The notes under the pieces were generated by a model. The model saw nothing but the letters and a program-made list of their open reading frames with translations, ran no database searches and was not told where the DNA came from. From Moraxella catarrhalis (GTDB taxonomy: Bacteria > Pseudomonadota > Gammaproteobacteria > Pseudomonadales > Moraxellaceae), in the NCBI RefSeq assembly GCF_001656295.1, contig NZ_LXHE01000002.1:434001-498000 (forward strand): a stretch of DNA of 64,000 bases, in the 5' to 3' direction. How positions within the stretch are numbered: position 1 is the stretch's first letter; each line of letters begins with the position of its first letter. The position numbers and the translations under genes were made by a program. Shown in pieces: positions 54,985-63,195 of the stretch.

Positions 54985-55857
54985 TTAATCATCGATAGAT
55001 AGCATGGATAATAAAGCTTGCATGCTGGCGGATCGAGTCAAATTGGGATTGGTGACCAAGCCCAGATGTCTTTGAAGTTCGATATTTTCTGCCATATCAA
55101 TTTTGATCAAGTCTTGGTTAATCAGCGTTTCGGGTAATACCGACCAGCCCAAGCCGACCGAGACAAGCATGCGAATGGACTCTAGCGGATTGGTGCTCAT
55201 GGTCGCATAAGGGCGCAAATTATGCTTGGCAAACTCAGCCAAGGTGATTTGACTGGTGAAGGTATTGGCAGCTGGCAAAATCGCTGGATAATGCGCCAAC
55301 TGAAGTAAGCTGACCTTGGATTTTTGAGCCAAAGGGCTAAGCGTGCCTGTCACAAAATATAAAGGATCGCTCCATAGGGTGTGATAATTTAGGCGTCGAT
55401 CATAGGTCGGCGGCAGTGTCAAAAAAGCCAAAGAAATTTCACCTTCAAGCACTGCCTTATGAGCCTCTTCAGAATCCACAAACCGAACTTCAAGCTGAAC
55501 CGCCGGATAGGTCTGAATAAATCTTTTAAGCACCGGCGCAAGGTGGTGAAGTCCAATATGATGACTGGTACCAATCACCAATCGACCAGAAGCGACTTCT
55601 TTGGCGTGTTGCAAGCTTGCCTTACAGGCTTCGTAGTCGTCAAGCCATCGCCGTACAAAAGGAAGTAAATCATGTGCAGCAGCCGTTGGGATGATGCTGC
55701 GACCAACGGTATCAAACAACACCGTTCCAAATTCATCTTCCAGATTTTTAATGCGCTTACTCACGGCAGGCTGCGTGATATAAAGCTTTTCGGCAGCACC
55801 AGAGATGCTGCCTGTCTGCATAACTGCGACAAAAGTAGCAAGATTTGTGGTATTCAT
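54985..55857 (-). CDS. LysR-family transcriptional regulator
   Basis: A 290-aa regulator. The winged helix-turn-helix at residues 1-60 reads 'MQTGSISGAAEKLYITQPAVSKRIKNLEDEFGTVLFD'; the effector domain includes 'GRLVIGTSHHIGLHHLAPVLKRF' and 'VGLGWSVLPETL'. The profile resembles regulators of leucine and sulphur metabolism, but the family is too broad for a ligand call. It lies upstream of leuC on the opposite strand with one small gene in between. E. coli LeuO is also a LysR protein near leu genes, which makes leucine control a hypothesis only. Confidence 0.87.
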   Translation of the reverse strand: MNTTNLATFVAVMQTGSISGAAEKLYITQPAVSKRIKNLEDEFGTVLFDTVGRSIIPTAAAHDLLPFVRRWLDDYEACKASLQHAKEVASGRLVIGTSHHIGLHHLAPVLKRFIQTYPAVQLEVRFVDSEEAHKAVLEGEISLAFLTLPPTYDRRLNYHTLWSDPLYFVTGTLSPLAQKSKVSLLQLAHYPAILPAANTFTSQITLAEFAKHNLRPYATMSTNPLESIRMLVSVGLGWSVLPETLINQDLIKIDMAENIELQRHLGLVTNPNLTRSASMQALLSMLSIDD

Positions 55858-55982
55858 CGCTTAACCCAACATATCAATAAATGTCAGCATATTGCTGTGT
55901 TAATGATAGCTTAATATATTCCAAAAAGTTTTGCAATAAAAATTTTAAGGAATGATTATTGTCAGGCTTCAACGATCAAGGA

Positions 55983-56288
55983 TTATTCATTATAAAAATC
56001 ATTGGCTTTATATAAAAGCATCAATAAAGAAGCGTAGCAAAAAATGCTGATCAAACATAACACCAAAAACGTCAAGCCAGTTCTATCGACTGAGCCTGTG
56101 GCGCTAAATGGATTGTAAATCACGCCGTCGCCCCAAAATAGCCAATTAATCAAAATCTGACATAAAAAACCAATCAAGCAGAGTCTTACGATGACTTTTT
56201 CTGAACGCACGCCATGACGACGAGTGATATATAAGCCGACCGATAAAATAAAGAAAAATATCACTGCCGAAACAAAGTAGATGAGCAC
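55983..56288 (-). CDS. Small three-helix membrane protein
   Basis: Unrecognised, 101 aa. The start is taken as GTG 56288 because a perfect AGGAGT lies six bases upstream; the longer frame from another GTG at 56312 has none. Three hydrophobic segments at about residues 2-22, 33-54 and 74-95, with a short basic loop ('TRRHGVRSEK') after the first. The loop after the second segment is 'GDGVIYNPFSATGSVDRTG'. No motif suggests a function. It diverges from leuC. Confidence 0.6.
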   Translation of the reverse strand: MLIYFVSAVIFFFILSVGLYITRRHGVRSEKVIVRLCLIGFLCQILINWLFWGDGVIYNPFSATGSVDRTGLTFLVLCLISIFCYASLLMLLYKANDFYNE

Positions 56289-56472
56289 AGTTTGACTCCT
56301 AATAAAGCACACAAGGCTAAGAAAATACCGATCAATCGTTATTACCTAAATTAACAAAAATTTACCAAATGTACAATAACTAAGTGATGAATATTCTTAG
56401 ACAGTCAAATTAACCATTCCAAAAAGTTTTTAAATTTATAAAAAATATAAATTATTATTATTAATTATCTTT

Positions 56473-56481
56473 TGCTATAAT
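56473..56481 (+). promoter_or_regulatory. Extended -10 promoter of the leu operon
   Basis: TGCTATAAT, a perfect extended -10, 104 nt before the leuC ATG. The leader of about 95 nt shows no Leu-rich peptide frame, so classical attenuation is not evident. Confidence 0.55.
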
Positions 56482-56584
56482 TCTGATTATCAATTAAACT
56501 GAGTGGCATTGGCAGCTACAAAGCGACCGCATCACTTAGGTGTATTAACAAAGGCTTTTAGCCAGTGGATTTGGAGAATAGAAT

Positions 56585-58003
56585 ATGGCAGGTAAAACCC
56601 TATACGATAAACTTTGGGATGATCACTTGGTCAAGCAGCGTGATGACGGCTCATCACTGATTTATATTGACCGTCAGCTTTTGCATGAAGTCACATCACC
56701 ACAGGCTTTTGAAGGTTTACAGTTGGCAAATCGTACACCGTGGCGTCTGTCGGCGAACATCGCCACCCCTGACCATAATGTGCCCACTTCCAAAAAAGAG
56801 CGTGAGCAAGGCATTGACGGCATCAAAGATGAAACTTCACGCATTCAGGTGCAAACGCTTGATGACAATTGCAACACCTTTAACATCGTAGAGTTTGGCA
56901 TCAATGACATTCGCCAAGGTATCGTGCACGTTGTAGGGCCAGAGCAGGGCTTGACCTTACCAGGCATGACGGTGGTCTGCGGCGATAGCCACACTGCCAC
57001 GCATGGGGCGTTGGGCTGCTTGGCTCATGGCATTGGCACATCAGAAGTAGAGCACGTGCTTGCCACACAGTGCTTGGTCGCCAAAAAAATGAAAAACATG
57101 CTTGTGCGTGTGGACGGCAAATTGGGTAAGGGCGTAACGCCAAAAGATGTAGTGCTTGCCATTATCGGTAAAATCGGTACAGCAGGCGGTACGGGCTATG
57201 CCATTGAATTTGGCGGTCAGGTGTTTCGCGACATGTCCATAGAAGGGCGGATGACCGTGTGTAATATGGCAATCGAAGGCGGTGCACGTGTCGGCTTGGT
57301 GGCGGTGGATGATAAGACCATTGACTATGTCAAAGACCGACCTTATGCCCCCACAGGCGACAACTGGGAAAAGGCGGTAAGCTACTGGAATACCTTGCAT
57401 TCTGATGAAGATGCTTATTTCGATACTGTGATTGTGATGAATGGCGAAGACATTGAGCCACAAGTCTCGTGGGGCACATCGCCTGAAATGGTCATTCCAG
57501 TTACCCAAAATGTACCAACCCTTGAACAAGCAAAAGATGACGTGCAGCGTAATGACTGGACACGAGCCTATGAATATATGGGTCTGACAGCAGGACAGGC
57601 ATTGTCGGATATCAAGCTTGACCGTGTGTTCATCGGTTCATGCACCAACTCACGCATCGAAGACATCCGAGCTGCTGCTGATGTGGTCAAAGGTCACAAG
57701 GTGGCAAGCAGTGTCAAGCAAGCGATGATTGTGCCAGGTTCAGGACTGGTCAAGCAGCAAGCCGAAAGTGAAGGTTTGGATAAAATCTTCCTTGATGCAG
57801 GGTTTGAATGGCGAGAGCCAGGCTGTTCAATGTGTCTTGCCATGAATGCTGATAAACTTGAACCCCAAGAGCATTGTGCCAGCACATCTAACCGCAATTT
57901 TGAAGGTCGCCAAGGTAATGGTGGACGCACACACTTGGTGTCGCCTGCCATGGCAGCGGCAGCAGCGATTACAGGGCATTTTGTGGATGTGCGGACGTTT
58001 TAG
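56585..58003 (+). CDS. leuC: 3-isopropylmalate dehydratase, large subunit
   Basis: An aconitase-family [4Fe-4S] enzyme which, with LeuD, isomerises 2-isopropylmalate to 3-isopropylmalate in leucine synthesis. The cluster cysteines are in '[16 protein letters not shown]' and 'CSMCLAMN'; '[33 protein letters not shown]' is the substrate region. The length of 472 aa is typical. First gene of leuC-leuD-(98-aa gene)-leuB; leuA is elsewhere. An unusually long 157-bp gap separates it from leuD. Confidence 0.95.
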   Translation: MAGKTLYDKLWDDHLVKQRDDGSSLIYIDRQLLHEVTSPQAFEGLQLANRTPWRLSANIATPDHNVPTSKKEREQGIDGIKDETSRIQVQTLDDNCNTFNIVEFGINDIRQGIVHVVGPEQGLTLPGMTVVCGDSHTATHGALGCLAHGIGTSEVEHVLATQCLVAKKMKNMLVRVDGKLGKGVTPKDVVLAIIGKIGTAGGTGYAIEFGGQVFRDMSIEGRMTVCNMAIEGGARVGLVAVDDKTIDYVKDRPYAPTGDNWEKAVSYWNTLHSDEDAYFDTVIVMNGEDIEPQVSWGTSPEMVIPVTQNVPTLEQAKDDVQRNDWTRAYEYMGLTAGQALSDIKLDRVFIGSCTNSRIEDIRAAADVVKGHKVASSVKQAMIVPGSGLVKQQAESEGLDKIFLDAGFEWREPGCSMCLAMNADKLEPQEHCASTSNRNFEGRQGNGGRTHLVSPAMAAAAAITGHFVDVRTF

Positions 58004-58160
58004 TGTCAAAATAAGTTAGGATACTTAATCACGGGTTAAAAATTGGTCATTTGGCATAAAATGAGCTTATGTAAGCCAATTGTATGATCATTCATAAGCG
58101 CATCAGTGCATCCATACCGCTGATTAATGTATCAATATAACCGTCTTTTGGAGAAAAATA

Positions 58161-58811
58161 ATGGAAAAATATACCACCGAAATTGGCATTGTTGCCCCAC
58201 TTGACCGTGCAAATGTCGATACCGATTTGATTATCCCCAAGCAGTTTTTAAAGTCTATCAAACGTACAGGCTTTGGCGATAATTTGTTTGATGAGCTGCG
58301 TTATCTTGATGAAGGCTATTTGGGTCAAGACATCTCAAAACGCCCAAAAAACCCTGACTTTGTCCTAAACCAAGACCGCTATCAGGGAGCGACGATTTTA
58401 CTGGCGCGCAGTAATTTTGGTTGCGGGTCTAGCCGTGAGCACGCACCGTGGGCATTGTCTGAATTTGGCTTTCGTACGGTGATTGCCCCAAGTTTTGCAG
58501 ATATTTTTTATAATAACTGTTTTAAGAATGGTATGCTCCCCGTGATTTTGCCCGAAAGCGATATTGATGAGTTGTTTAAAGAATGTGAAGCTAACGTCGG
58601 CTATCAGCTGACAGTGGATTTGGAGAATCAAAAAGTAATTTCACCATCGGGCAAAGAATATGACTTTGAAGTTGATGCATTTCGTAAGCATTGCCTATTA
58701 AATGGTTTGGATGATATCGGTTTGACCTTACAGAATGCCGATGATATCCGTGCTTATGAAGATAAGGCAAAGGCAGAGCGCCCTTGGATGTTTAAAGAGT
58801 TGACGGCTTAA
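58161..58811 (+). CDS. leuD: 3-isopropylmalate dehydratase, small subunit
   Basis: The swivelling domain that completes the LeuC active site. '[19 protein letters not shown]' and '[40 protein letters not shown]' are diagnostic. The length of 216 aa is normal. TTTTGGAG precedes the ATG. One base separates its stop from the start of the small unknown gene, so translation is likely coupled. Confidence 0.95.
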   Translation: MEKYTTEIGIVAPLDRANVDTDLIIPKQFLKSIKRTGFGDNLFDELRYLDEGYLGQDISKRPKNPDFVLNQDRYQGATILLARSNFGCGSSREHAPWALSEFGFRTVIAPSFADIFYNNCFKNGMLPVILPESDIDELFKECEANVGYQLTVDLENQKVISPSGKEYDFEVDAFRKHCLLNGLDDIGLTLQNADDIRAYEDKAKAERPWMFKELTA

Positions 58812-58812
58812 T

Positions 58813-59109
58813 ATGACTTTTAATATTGCAAATTATTTATTTGATGGCTTGACCAATTTAAATGATGGCTTTGATGTTCCAGGTATTATTTATGTTTCTG
58901 AAATAGATTTTGAAATCTTGCTTAATCGTGCAGAGGCAAAAAATATTAACATTTGGGGTATTGAACCTTGGTTTAATGGTGAGTTTTATGGCGTGGAAAT
59001 TTATGAAGATTACAACTTGCCAGCTAATGACCCAAACTGGTATCGTCAGGCGTTTGAGAAATTTAAGAAAGAAAATCGCAATTTGCAATATGCCATTTCG
59101 TTTGGCTAA
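58813..59109 (+). CDS. Unknown 98-aa acidic protein inside the leu operon
   Basis: I do not recognise this protein. It is acidic and aromatic-rich ('NINIWGIEPWFNGEFYGVEIYEDYNLP', 'DPNWYRQAFEKF'), has no signal peptide or membrane segment, and looks like a small alpha/beta fold. The composition recalls single-domain immunity or contact-inhibition-type proteins, but no motif proves it. It starts one base after leuD, with the binding site inside leuD, and is 39 bp before leuB. Its base composition (AT-rich) is lower in GC than the flanking leu genes, which hints at later insertion. Confidence 0.65.
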   Translation: MTFNIANYLFDGLTNLNDGFDVPGIIYVSEIDFEILLNRAEAKNINIWGIEPWFNGEFYGVEIYEDYNLPANDPNWYRQAFEKFKKENRNLQYAISFG

Positions 59110-59148
59110 CTAGTCAATTAAATGGTTGAATTAAAGAAGGAAAACCCT

Positions 59149-60219
59149 ATGACAAAACACATTGCAATCCTAGAAGGCGACGGTATCGGCCCTGAAATTG
59201 TTGCCCAAGCCGTCAAAGTGCTGGATAAATTAAAAGAGCAAGGCTTAGATGTCAGCTATGAATACGGCTATTTGGGTGGCTCAGCATATGACAGATATGG
59301 CAAGCCTTATCCTAGTGAGACCCAAGAGCTTTGCCAAAAGGTGGATGCAGTGCTTTTGGGGGCGGTAGGTTCTCCGCAGTATGACAATTTAGAGCGTGCG
59401 GTGCGTCCTGAGCGTGGACTTTTAGCCATTCGCAAAGATTTGAATTTGTTTGCCAATTTGCGTCCTGCCATTTTGTACAAAGAGCTGGCGGATGCTTCTA
59501 CCTTAAAGCCTGAAGTGGTTGCAGGCTTGGATATTTTGATTGTGCGTGAGCTGACAGGCGATATTTATTTTGGTGAACCTAGGGGCATTCGCACGCTTGA
59601 CAGTGGCGAGCGTGAAGGCTTTAATACCATGAAATACAGCGAGAGTGAGATTCGCCGCATCGCCAAAGTGTCATTTGAAGCTGCCCAAAAGCGTAATAAA
59701 AAACTGTGCAGCGTGGATAAAGCCAATGTGCTAGAAACTACCGAGCTTTGGAAAGAGATTTTTACAGAAGTGGGCAAAGAGTATCCTGATGTTGAGCTTA
59801 GCCACATGTATGTGGATAATGCCGCCATGCAACTGGTCAAAAATCCCAAGCAGTTTGATGTGATTGCCACGGGCAATATCTTTGGCGATATTTTGTCCGA
59901 CCAAGCGTCCATGCTCACAGGCTCTATCGGCATGCTACCGTCAGCAAGTCTCAACGAAACTGGCAAGGGTTTATATGAGCCTAGCCACGGTTCAGCCCCT
60001 GACATTGCAGGTCAGGACAAAGCCAATCCATTGGCGACCATTTTATCGCTTGCCATGCTCGTCAGATACAGCCTGAACGATGAACAGCGTGCAGGACAGA
60101 TAGAGCAGGCGGTGCAAAAAGTGCTAGAAAAGGGCTATCGCACAGGGGATATCTATGAAGACGGCACGACGCTCGTGTCTTGTTCACAGATGGGTGATGA
60201 GGTGGTGGCTGCGCTGTGA
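59149..60219 (+). CDS. leuB: 3-isopropylmalate dehydrogenase
   Basis: Oxidatively decarboxylates 3-isopropylmalate (NAD, Mg/Mn). Signature regions are '[19 protein letters not shown]', '[21 protein letters not shown]', '[13 protein letters not shown]', '[30 protein letters not shown]' and '[18 protein letters not shown]'. The start is ATG 59149 after AAGAAGGAAAA, giving 356 aa; the ATG at 59122 has no binding site. The last gene of the leu operon proper; the next gene begins 14 bp on. Confidence 0.95.
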   Translation: MTKHIAILEGDGIGPEIVAQAVKVLDKLKEQGLDVSYEYGYLGGSAYDRYGKPYPSETQELCQKVDAVLLGAVGSPQYDNLERAVRPERGLLAIRKDLNLFANLRPAILYKELADASTLKPEVVAGLDILIVRELTGDIYFGEPRGIRTLDSGEREGFNTMKYSESEIRRIAKVSFEAAQKRNKKLCSVDKANVLETTELWKEIFTEVGKEYPDVELSHMYVDNAAMQLVKNPKQFDVIATGNIFGDILSDQASMLTGSIGMLPSASLNETGKGLYEPSHGSAPDIAGQDKANPLATILSLAMLVRYSLNDEQRAGQIEQAVQKVLEKGYRTGDIYEDGTTLVSCSQMGDEVVAAL

Positions 60220-60233
60220 TTATGGATAAGCAA

Positions 60234-61061
60234 ATGAATCATTGGATAAAAATCATACCTGCTTGTCTCATATTGGCAGCTTGTTCTAAGCTGCCAATAG
60301 CAGCCGCGAATCCAGAAGCTAAGAGCATTAAAGACTTTCAAGCGGTGGAGCTAGACTATACTCTGCCTGAAGATGTCGCGTCCGTCTGTCAGCCACAAAC
60401 TAAGGCTCAGTCATCTGATCTGACATCAGAGTACGAATCGGTGATTGGCTGCCCATCGATTGATATACAATTGGTATCACTGGAACCTAAATGGATTCAA
60501 GATTCACTTAATTTTTATATCACTCAAGATCATAATCCTGAACGAATCAAATTTCGCCGTCATTTGGATAATTTTGCCCGTCAATCTATGCATGACAACG
60601 GTGTTATGCCGTATTATCAGAGTGTAGAACCGCAATTTGTTGGCATGCATGGCACCCTGGCTCAGTTTGCCGTCTTGGATGATGTGTATTTGGGCGGTGC
60701 ACATGGCATGCAGACGACCACTTATTATATCTATGATTTGGCGCTTGGTACACAGATAAGCCTTTATGATCTTGAGATCGAATCTTATGACAAAGAGGTG
60801 GGTCGGCTGTATGAGCTGACTGAAGCGGCGTACGATCGGTATTTGTACGCCCACCGAGCTGACATTGGCGATCCTGAGGAGTATAAGGAAATTTATTCAT
60901 TAGAGTATACGGATAATTTTTATTTCAACGATCAAGGTTTGGTGCTGTATTACAATCCTTATGTATTAAGCCCTTATGCGATGGGACCTGTTGAGCTGGT
61001 TATTCCTTTTGCTGATCTTGAGGGTGTGCTAAGAGCAGAATATTTACCACCGTTTGATTAA
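60234..61061 (+). CDS. DUF3298-like lipoprotein
   Basis: A 275-aa lipoprotein: lipobox LAAC, with Cys17 when started at ATG 60234 (GGATAAG upstream; ATG 60222 and GTG 60216 are alternatives). The C-terminal half fits the DUF3298/RsiV-like fold: 'YLGGAHGMQTTTYYIYDLALGTQISLYDL' and, near the end, 'NFYFNDQGLVLYYNPYVLSPYAMGPVELVIPFADL'. These domains occur in anti-sigma factor RsiV, where they bind lysozyme, and in many exported proteins of unknown role. A lysozyme-binding or wall-sensing role is a hypothesis. Lies 14 bp after leuB and may be read through from it. Confidence 0.78.
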   Translation: MNHWIKIIPACLILAACSKLPIAAANPEAKSIKDFQAVELDYTLPEDVASVCQPQTKAQSSDLTSEYESVIGCPSIDIQLVSLEPKWIQDSLNFYITQDHNPERIKFRRHLDNFARQSMHDNGVMPYYQSVEPQFVGMHGTLAQFAVLDDVYLGGAHGMQTTTYYIYDLALGTQISLYDLEIESYDKEVGRLYELTEAAYDRYLYAHRADIGDPEEYKEIYSLEYTDNFYFNDQGLVLYYNPYVLSPYAMGPVELVIPFADLEGVLRAEYLPPFD

Positions 61062-61063
61062 TC

Positions 61064-61093
61064 AATAAAGACCTGTATTAACAAGTCTTTATT
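61064..61093. terminator. Bidirectional terminator between the DUF3298 gene and fetB
   Basis: AATAAAGAC and GTCTTTATT are perfect 9-bp arms with a 12-nt loop; the right arm overlaps the fetB stop codon. Confidence 0.72.
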
Positions 61094-61859
61094 TGGGTAA
61101 AATCAATCGAAGCTCACGATCAAAAAATCGCCGAATCACAAACAATGCCGACAAAGTACACGATATGGCACTGCTTGCACATATCAAAAACATCGTCATA
61201 ATCTGATATCGCACCGCTTGGGTAGGATCGGCGCCTGCCAAGATTTGCCCTGTCATCATGCCAGGTAAGCTCACCAATCCCACAACCATCATCGAATTAA
61301 TCGTGGGCATCATACCACTGCTGACTGCAGAGATGATGGCGCGGTGGCAAGCTTCATAAGGCGTCGCACTGAGCGCCAATAGCGTGCGAATTTGATCCTG
61401 ATGATCATGCAGATGATCGATCAGCCGTCCCGTGGTCAAAGAAATGGCAGTCAAAGAACTTCCCAAAATCAGCCCCAATATCGGGATGATGTACTGCGGC
61501 GAGTACCAAGGCGTCACTTGTAAAATGACCGGCATGGCGATGAGCGTCACCCCAAATGCCGCCACGCCAAGCGATAATAAAGTATCAATCAGCAAGCCTT
61601 GATAGGGTCTTTTGACGCGGTTTTTGGCGGAGATGGCGGCAATCAGCGTCATGATTGATAAGATACCAAGCACCTCATACCAACTTTCTTTGGCGAATAT
61701 CCATGCCAAGATCAGCCCAATCAAGCTAAGCTGCACCACTGTACGCACCGCTGCAATCGTCAGGGTCTTGGCAAGCCCAAGCTTCAGCCAAAGCGATATG
61801 CCAATGGCTATCAATACAAGTAATGCCGAGATACCAACATCTGTTAGGCTGAGTATCAC
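61089..61859 (-). CDS. fetB: FetAB-type ABC transporter, permease (YbbM family)
   Basis: A 256-aa inner-membrane protein with six to seven helices, UPF0014 family. Motifs: 'RTVVQLSLIGLILAWIF', 'AKNRVKRPYQGLL', 'ILGLILGSSLTAISLTTGRL', 'ALSATPYEACHRAIISAVSSGMMPTINSMMVVGLVSLPGMMTGQILAGADPTQAVRYQ'. E. coli FetAB exports iron and raises oxidative-stress resistance; the substrate here is inferred. The GTG start at 61859 overlaps the fetA stop (GTGA), so translation is coupled. Confidence 0.87.
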   Translation of the reverse strand: MILSLTDVGISALLVLIAIGISLWLKLGLAKTLTIAAVRTVVQLSLIGLILAWIFAKESWYEVLGILSIMTLIAAISAKNRVKRPYQGLLIDTLLSLGVAAFGVTLIAMPVILQVTPWYSPQYIIPILGLILGSSLTAISLTTGRLIDHLHDHQDQIRTLLALSATPYEACHRAIISAVSSGMMPTINSMMVVGLVSLPGMMTGQILAGADPTQAVRYQIMTMFLICASSAISCTLSALFVIRRFFDRELRLILPK

Positions 61860-62545
61860 AGTTTCGACCTTTCAGTGATCAGCACACCGTCTTTTATCCA
61901 CCAACTGATAGCAGACAGCGCCATCGCATGATGCGGCTGATGACTCACCCAAATGACCGCACGATCGGGCTGATCAGATACCCAGTCATTGACGCAGTCT
62001 ATGAGCTTGGCAGCGGTATTTTCGTCAAGAGCGGCGGTCGGCTCATCTAATAGTAAAAGTGCAGGATTAAGCTGCAAAGTACGCATAAAATGTACAATTT
62101 GGCGCTCACCGCCTGACAGCGTATGGATATTTTGATTCAAAAACTCTGCCGTCTTGCCAAATCTGCTCAGCTGAGAGATGTGCCAGTTTTGATCAAACAC
62201 TTTATCCTGATGCTGCTTAAAAGTCAAAGGCAGCTTCAAATTATCCATCACCGTCTCAGCGATCATGACAGGCGTTTGGGTGATCAGCGCCACTTTTTCA
62301 CGCCACAAAAGCGGATCGCTTGAGCAAGACAGGGTTTGATTGGGTAAATTCAGCACAGCATCACCCTCATGTGGCAGCTGACCTGCCAAAGCCGATAAAA
62401 ATAACGACTTACCAGACCCTGAAGCGCCCATTAGGATGATTTTTTGTCCAGCGTTGATACTGCCTTTGGCTTGATGAAGTAGGGTGCGAGTCTGATCTGG
62501 TGTGCTGATATGGATATTTAGGCGATCAAAAATAAATAAAGCCAT
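61856..62545 (-). CDS. fetA: FetAB-type ABC transporter, ATP-binding protein (YbbL family)
   Basis: A 229-aa ATPase. Walker A 'GASGSGKSLFLSALAG', Q-loop 'ALITQTPVMIAETV', signature 'LSGGERQIVHFMRTL', Walker B 'LLLLDEPTAALDENT' and the switch His in 'VSHQPHHAM'. The 'PLLWREKVALITQTP' region matches FetA. It begins one base after the stop of the thioesterase gene and overlaps fetB; all three are one operon. Confidence 0.87.
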   Translation of the reverse strand: MALFIFDRLNIHISTPDQTRTLLHQAKGSINAGQKIILMGASGSGKSLFLSALAGQLPHEGDAVLNLPNQTLSCSSDPLLWREKVALITQTPVMIAETVMDNLKLPLTFKQHQDKVFDQNWHISQLSRFGKTAEFLNQNIHTLSGGERQIVHFMRTLQLNPALLLLDEPTAALDENTAAKLIDCVNDWVSDQPDRAVIWVSHQPHHAMALSAISWWIKDGVLITERSKL

Positions 62546-62546
62546 A

Positions 62547-62996
62547 TTAAGCGCTCTTGGTCGCGCTCATCAGCGTATGAACAAAATTTTCTGGCAGGCG
62601 CTGGGGGCGGATTGTTTTTCTATCATTGATTACGCAAGCCAAAGTAATCATCGCCGTAGTGGCAGGCTTGTCTTGATTGGGGCGATAAATGCTTTGGCGC
62701 ACAACTAAGCTGGCTGGTCTGATGCGCACTTCATCGACCGTCACCGTCAGCTCATCATCAACCAGTAAAGGCGTGTGATACACCAGATCCGCCTGACTCA
62801 CCACAAAATGCACCGCTTTGCGTGATTCTTTATTAGCGTCGTCATCCAAGCTTAAAAAATAGCCATCATAACCAAGCGTCGTCAGCCAGTCGCGTCGGCA
62901 ATTTTCAAAAAATACCAAATGATTGGCATGATAGACGATACCGCCAGCGTCAGTGTGATTGATATACACTTTATAAGTTTTTTGAAAATTTACCAT
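62547..62996 (-). CDS. Acyl-CoA thioesterase, YbgC/FadM type (hotdog fold)
   Basis: A 149-aa hotdog-fold thioesterase. The catalytic Asp and loop are in 'VYINHTDAGGIVYHANHLVFFENCRRDWL', the 4-hydroxybenzoyl-CoA thioesterase signature. 'VYHTPLLVDDELTVTVDEVRIRPASLVVRQSIYR' forms the central strands. In E. coli ybgC heads the tol-pal operon; here it heads fetA-fetB instead, with a one-base gap. Substrate chain length is not readable. GCGAGG precedes the ATG. Confidence 0.87.
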   Translation of the reverse strand: MVNFQKTYKVYINHTDAGGIVYHANHLVFFENCRRDWLTTLGYDGYFLSLDDDANKESRKAVHFVVSQADLVYHTPLLVDDELTVTVDEVRIRPASLVVRQSIYRPNQDKPATTAMITLACVINDRKTIRPQRLPENFVHTLMSATKSA

Positions 62997-63143
62997 AACC
63001 TCGCCAAAATTATCTAAACGATGAGCTCAATAAAGCAACCACTCTGCCAATCATTGTACACCGTTTGATGAGCGCTTGCCAACATTGGACTTGGGATTTA
63101 ATATTGTAAGGATGGATAAAGTTCACAAAATCTCATCAAAAAT

Positions 63144-63152
63144 TGTTACAAT
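63144..63152 (+). promoter_or_regulatory. Extended -10 promoter of xthA
   Basis: TGTTACAAT lies 44 nt before the xthA ATG; TTCACA at 63122 is a poorly spaced -35. Confidence 0.45.
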
Positions 63153-63195
63153 ACCAAATCATCAAAATGATTCAAAAATTTTAAAAGAGTGAGTG

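Noticed and set aside
56482-56584. Leucine attenuator leader peptide before leuC
   Set aside because: No short frame with a run of Leu codons and no terminator/antiterminator pair is visible.
57041-57529. 162-codon open frame on the minus strand over leuC
   Set aside because: Antisense to well-supported leuC; His/Cys-rich composition typical of shadow frames.
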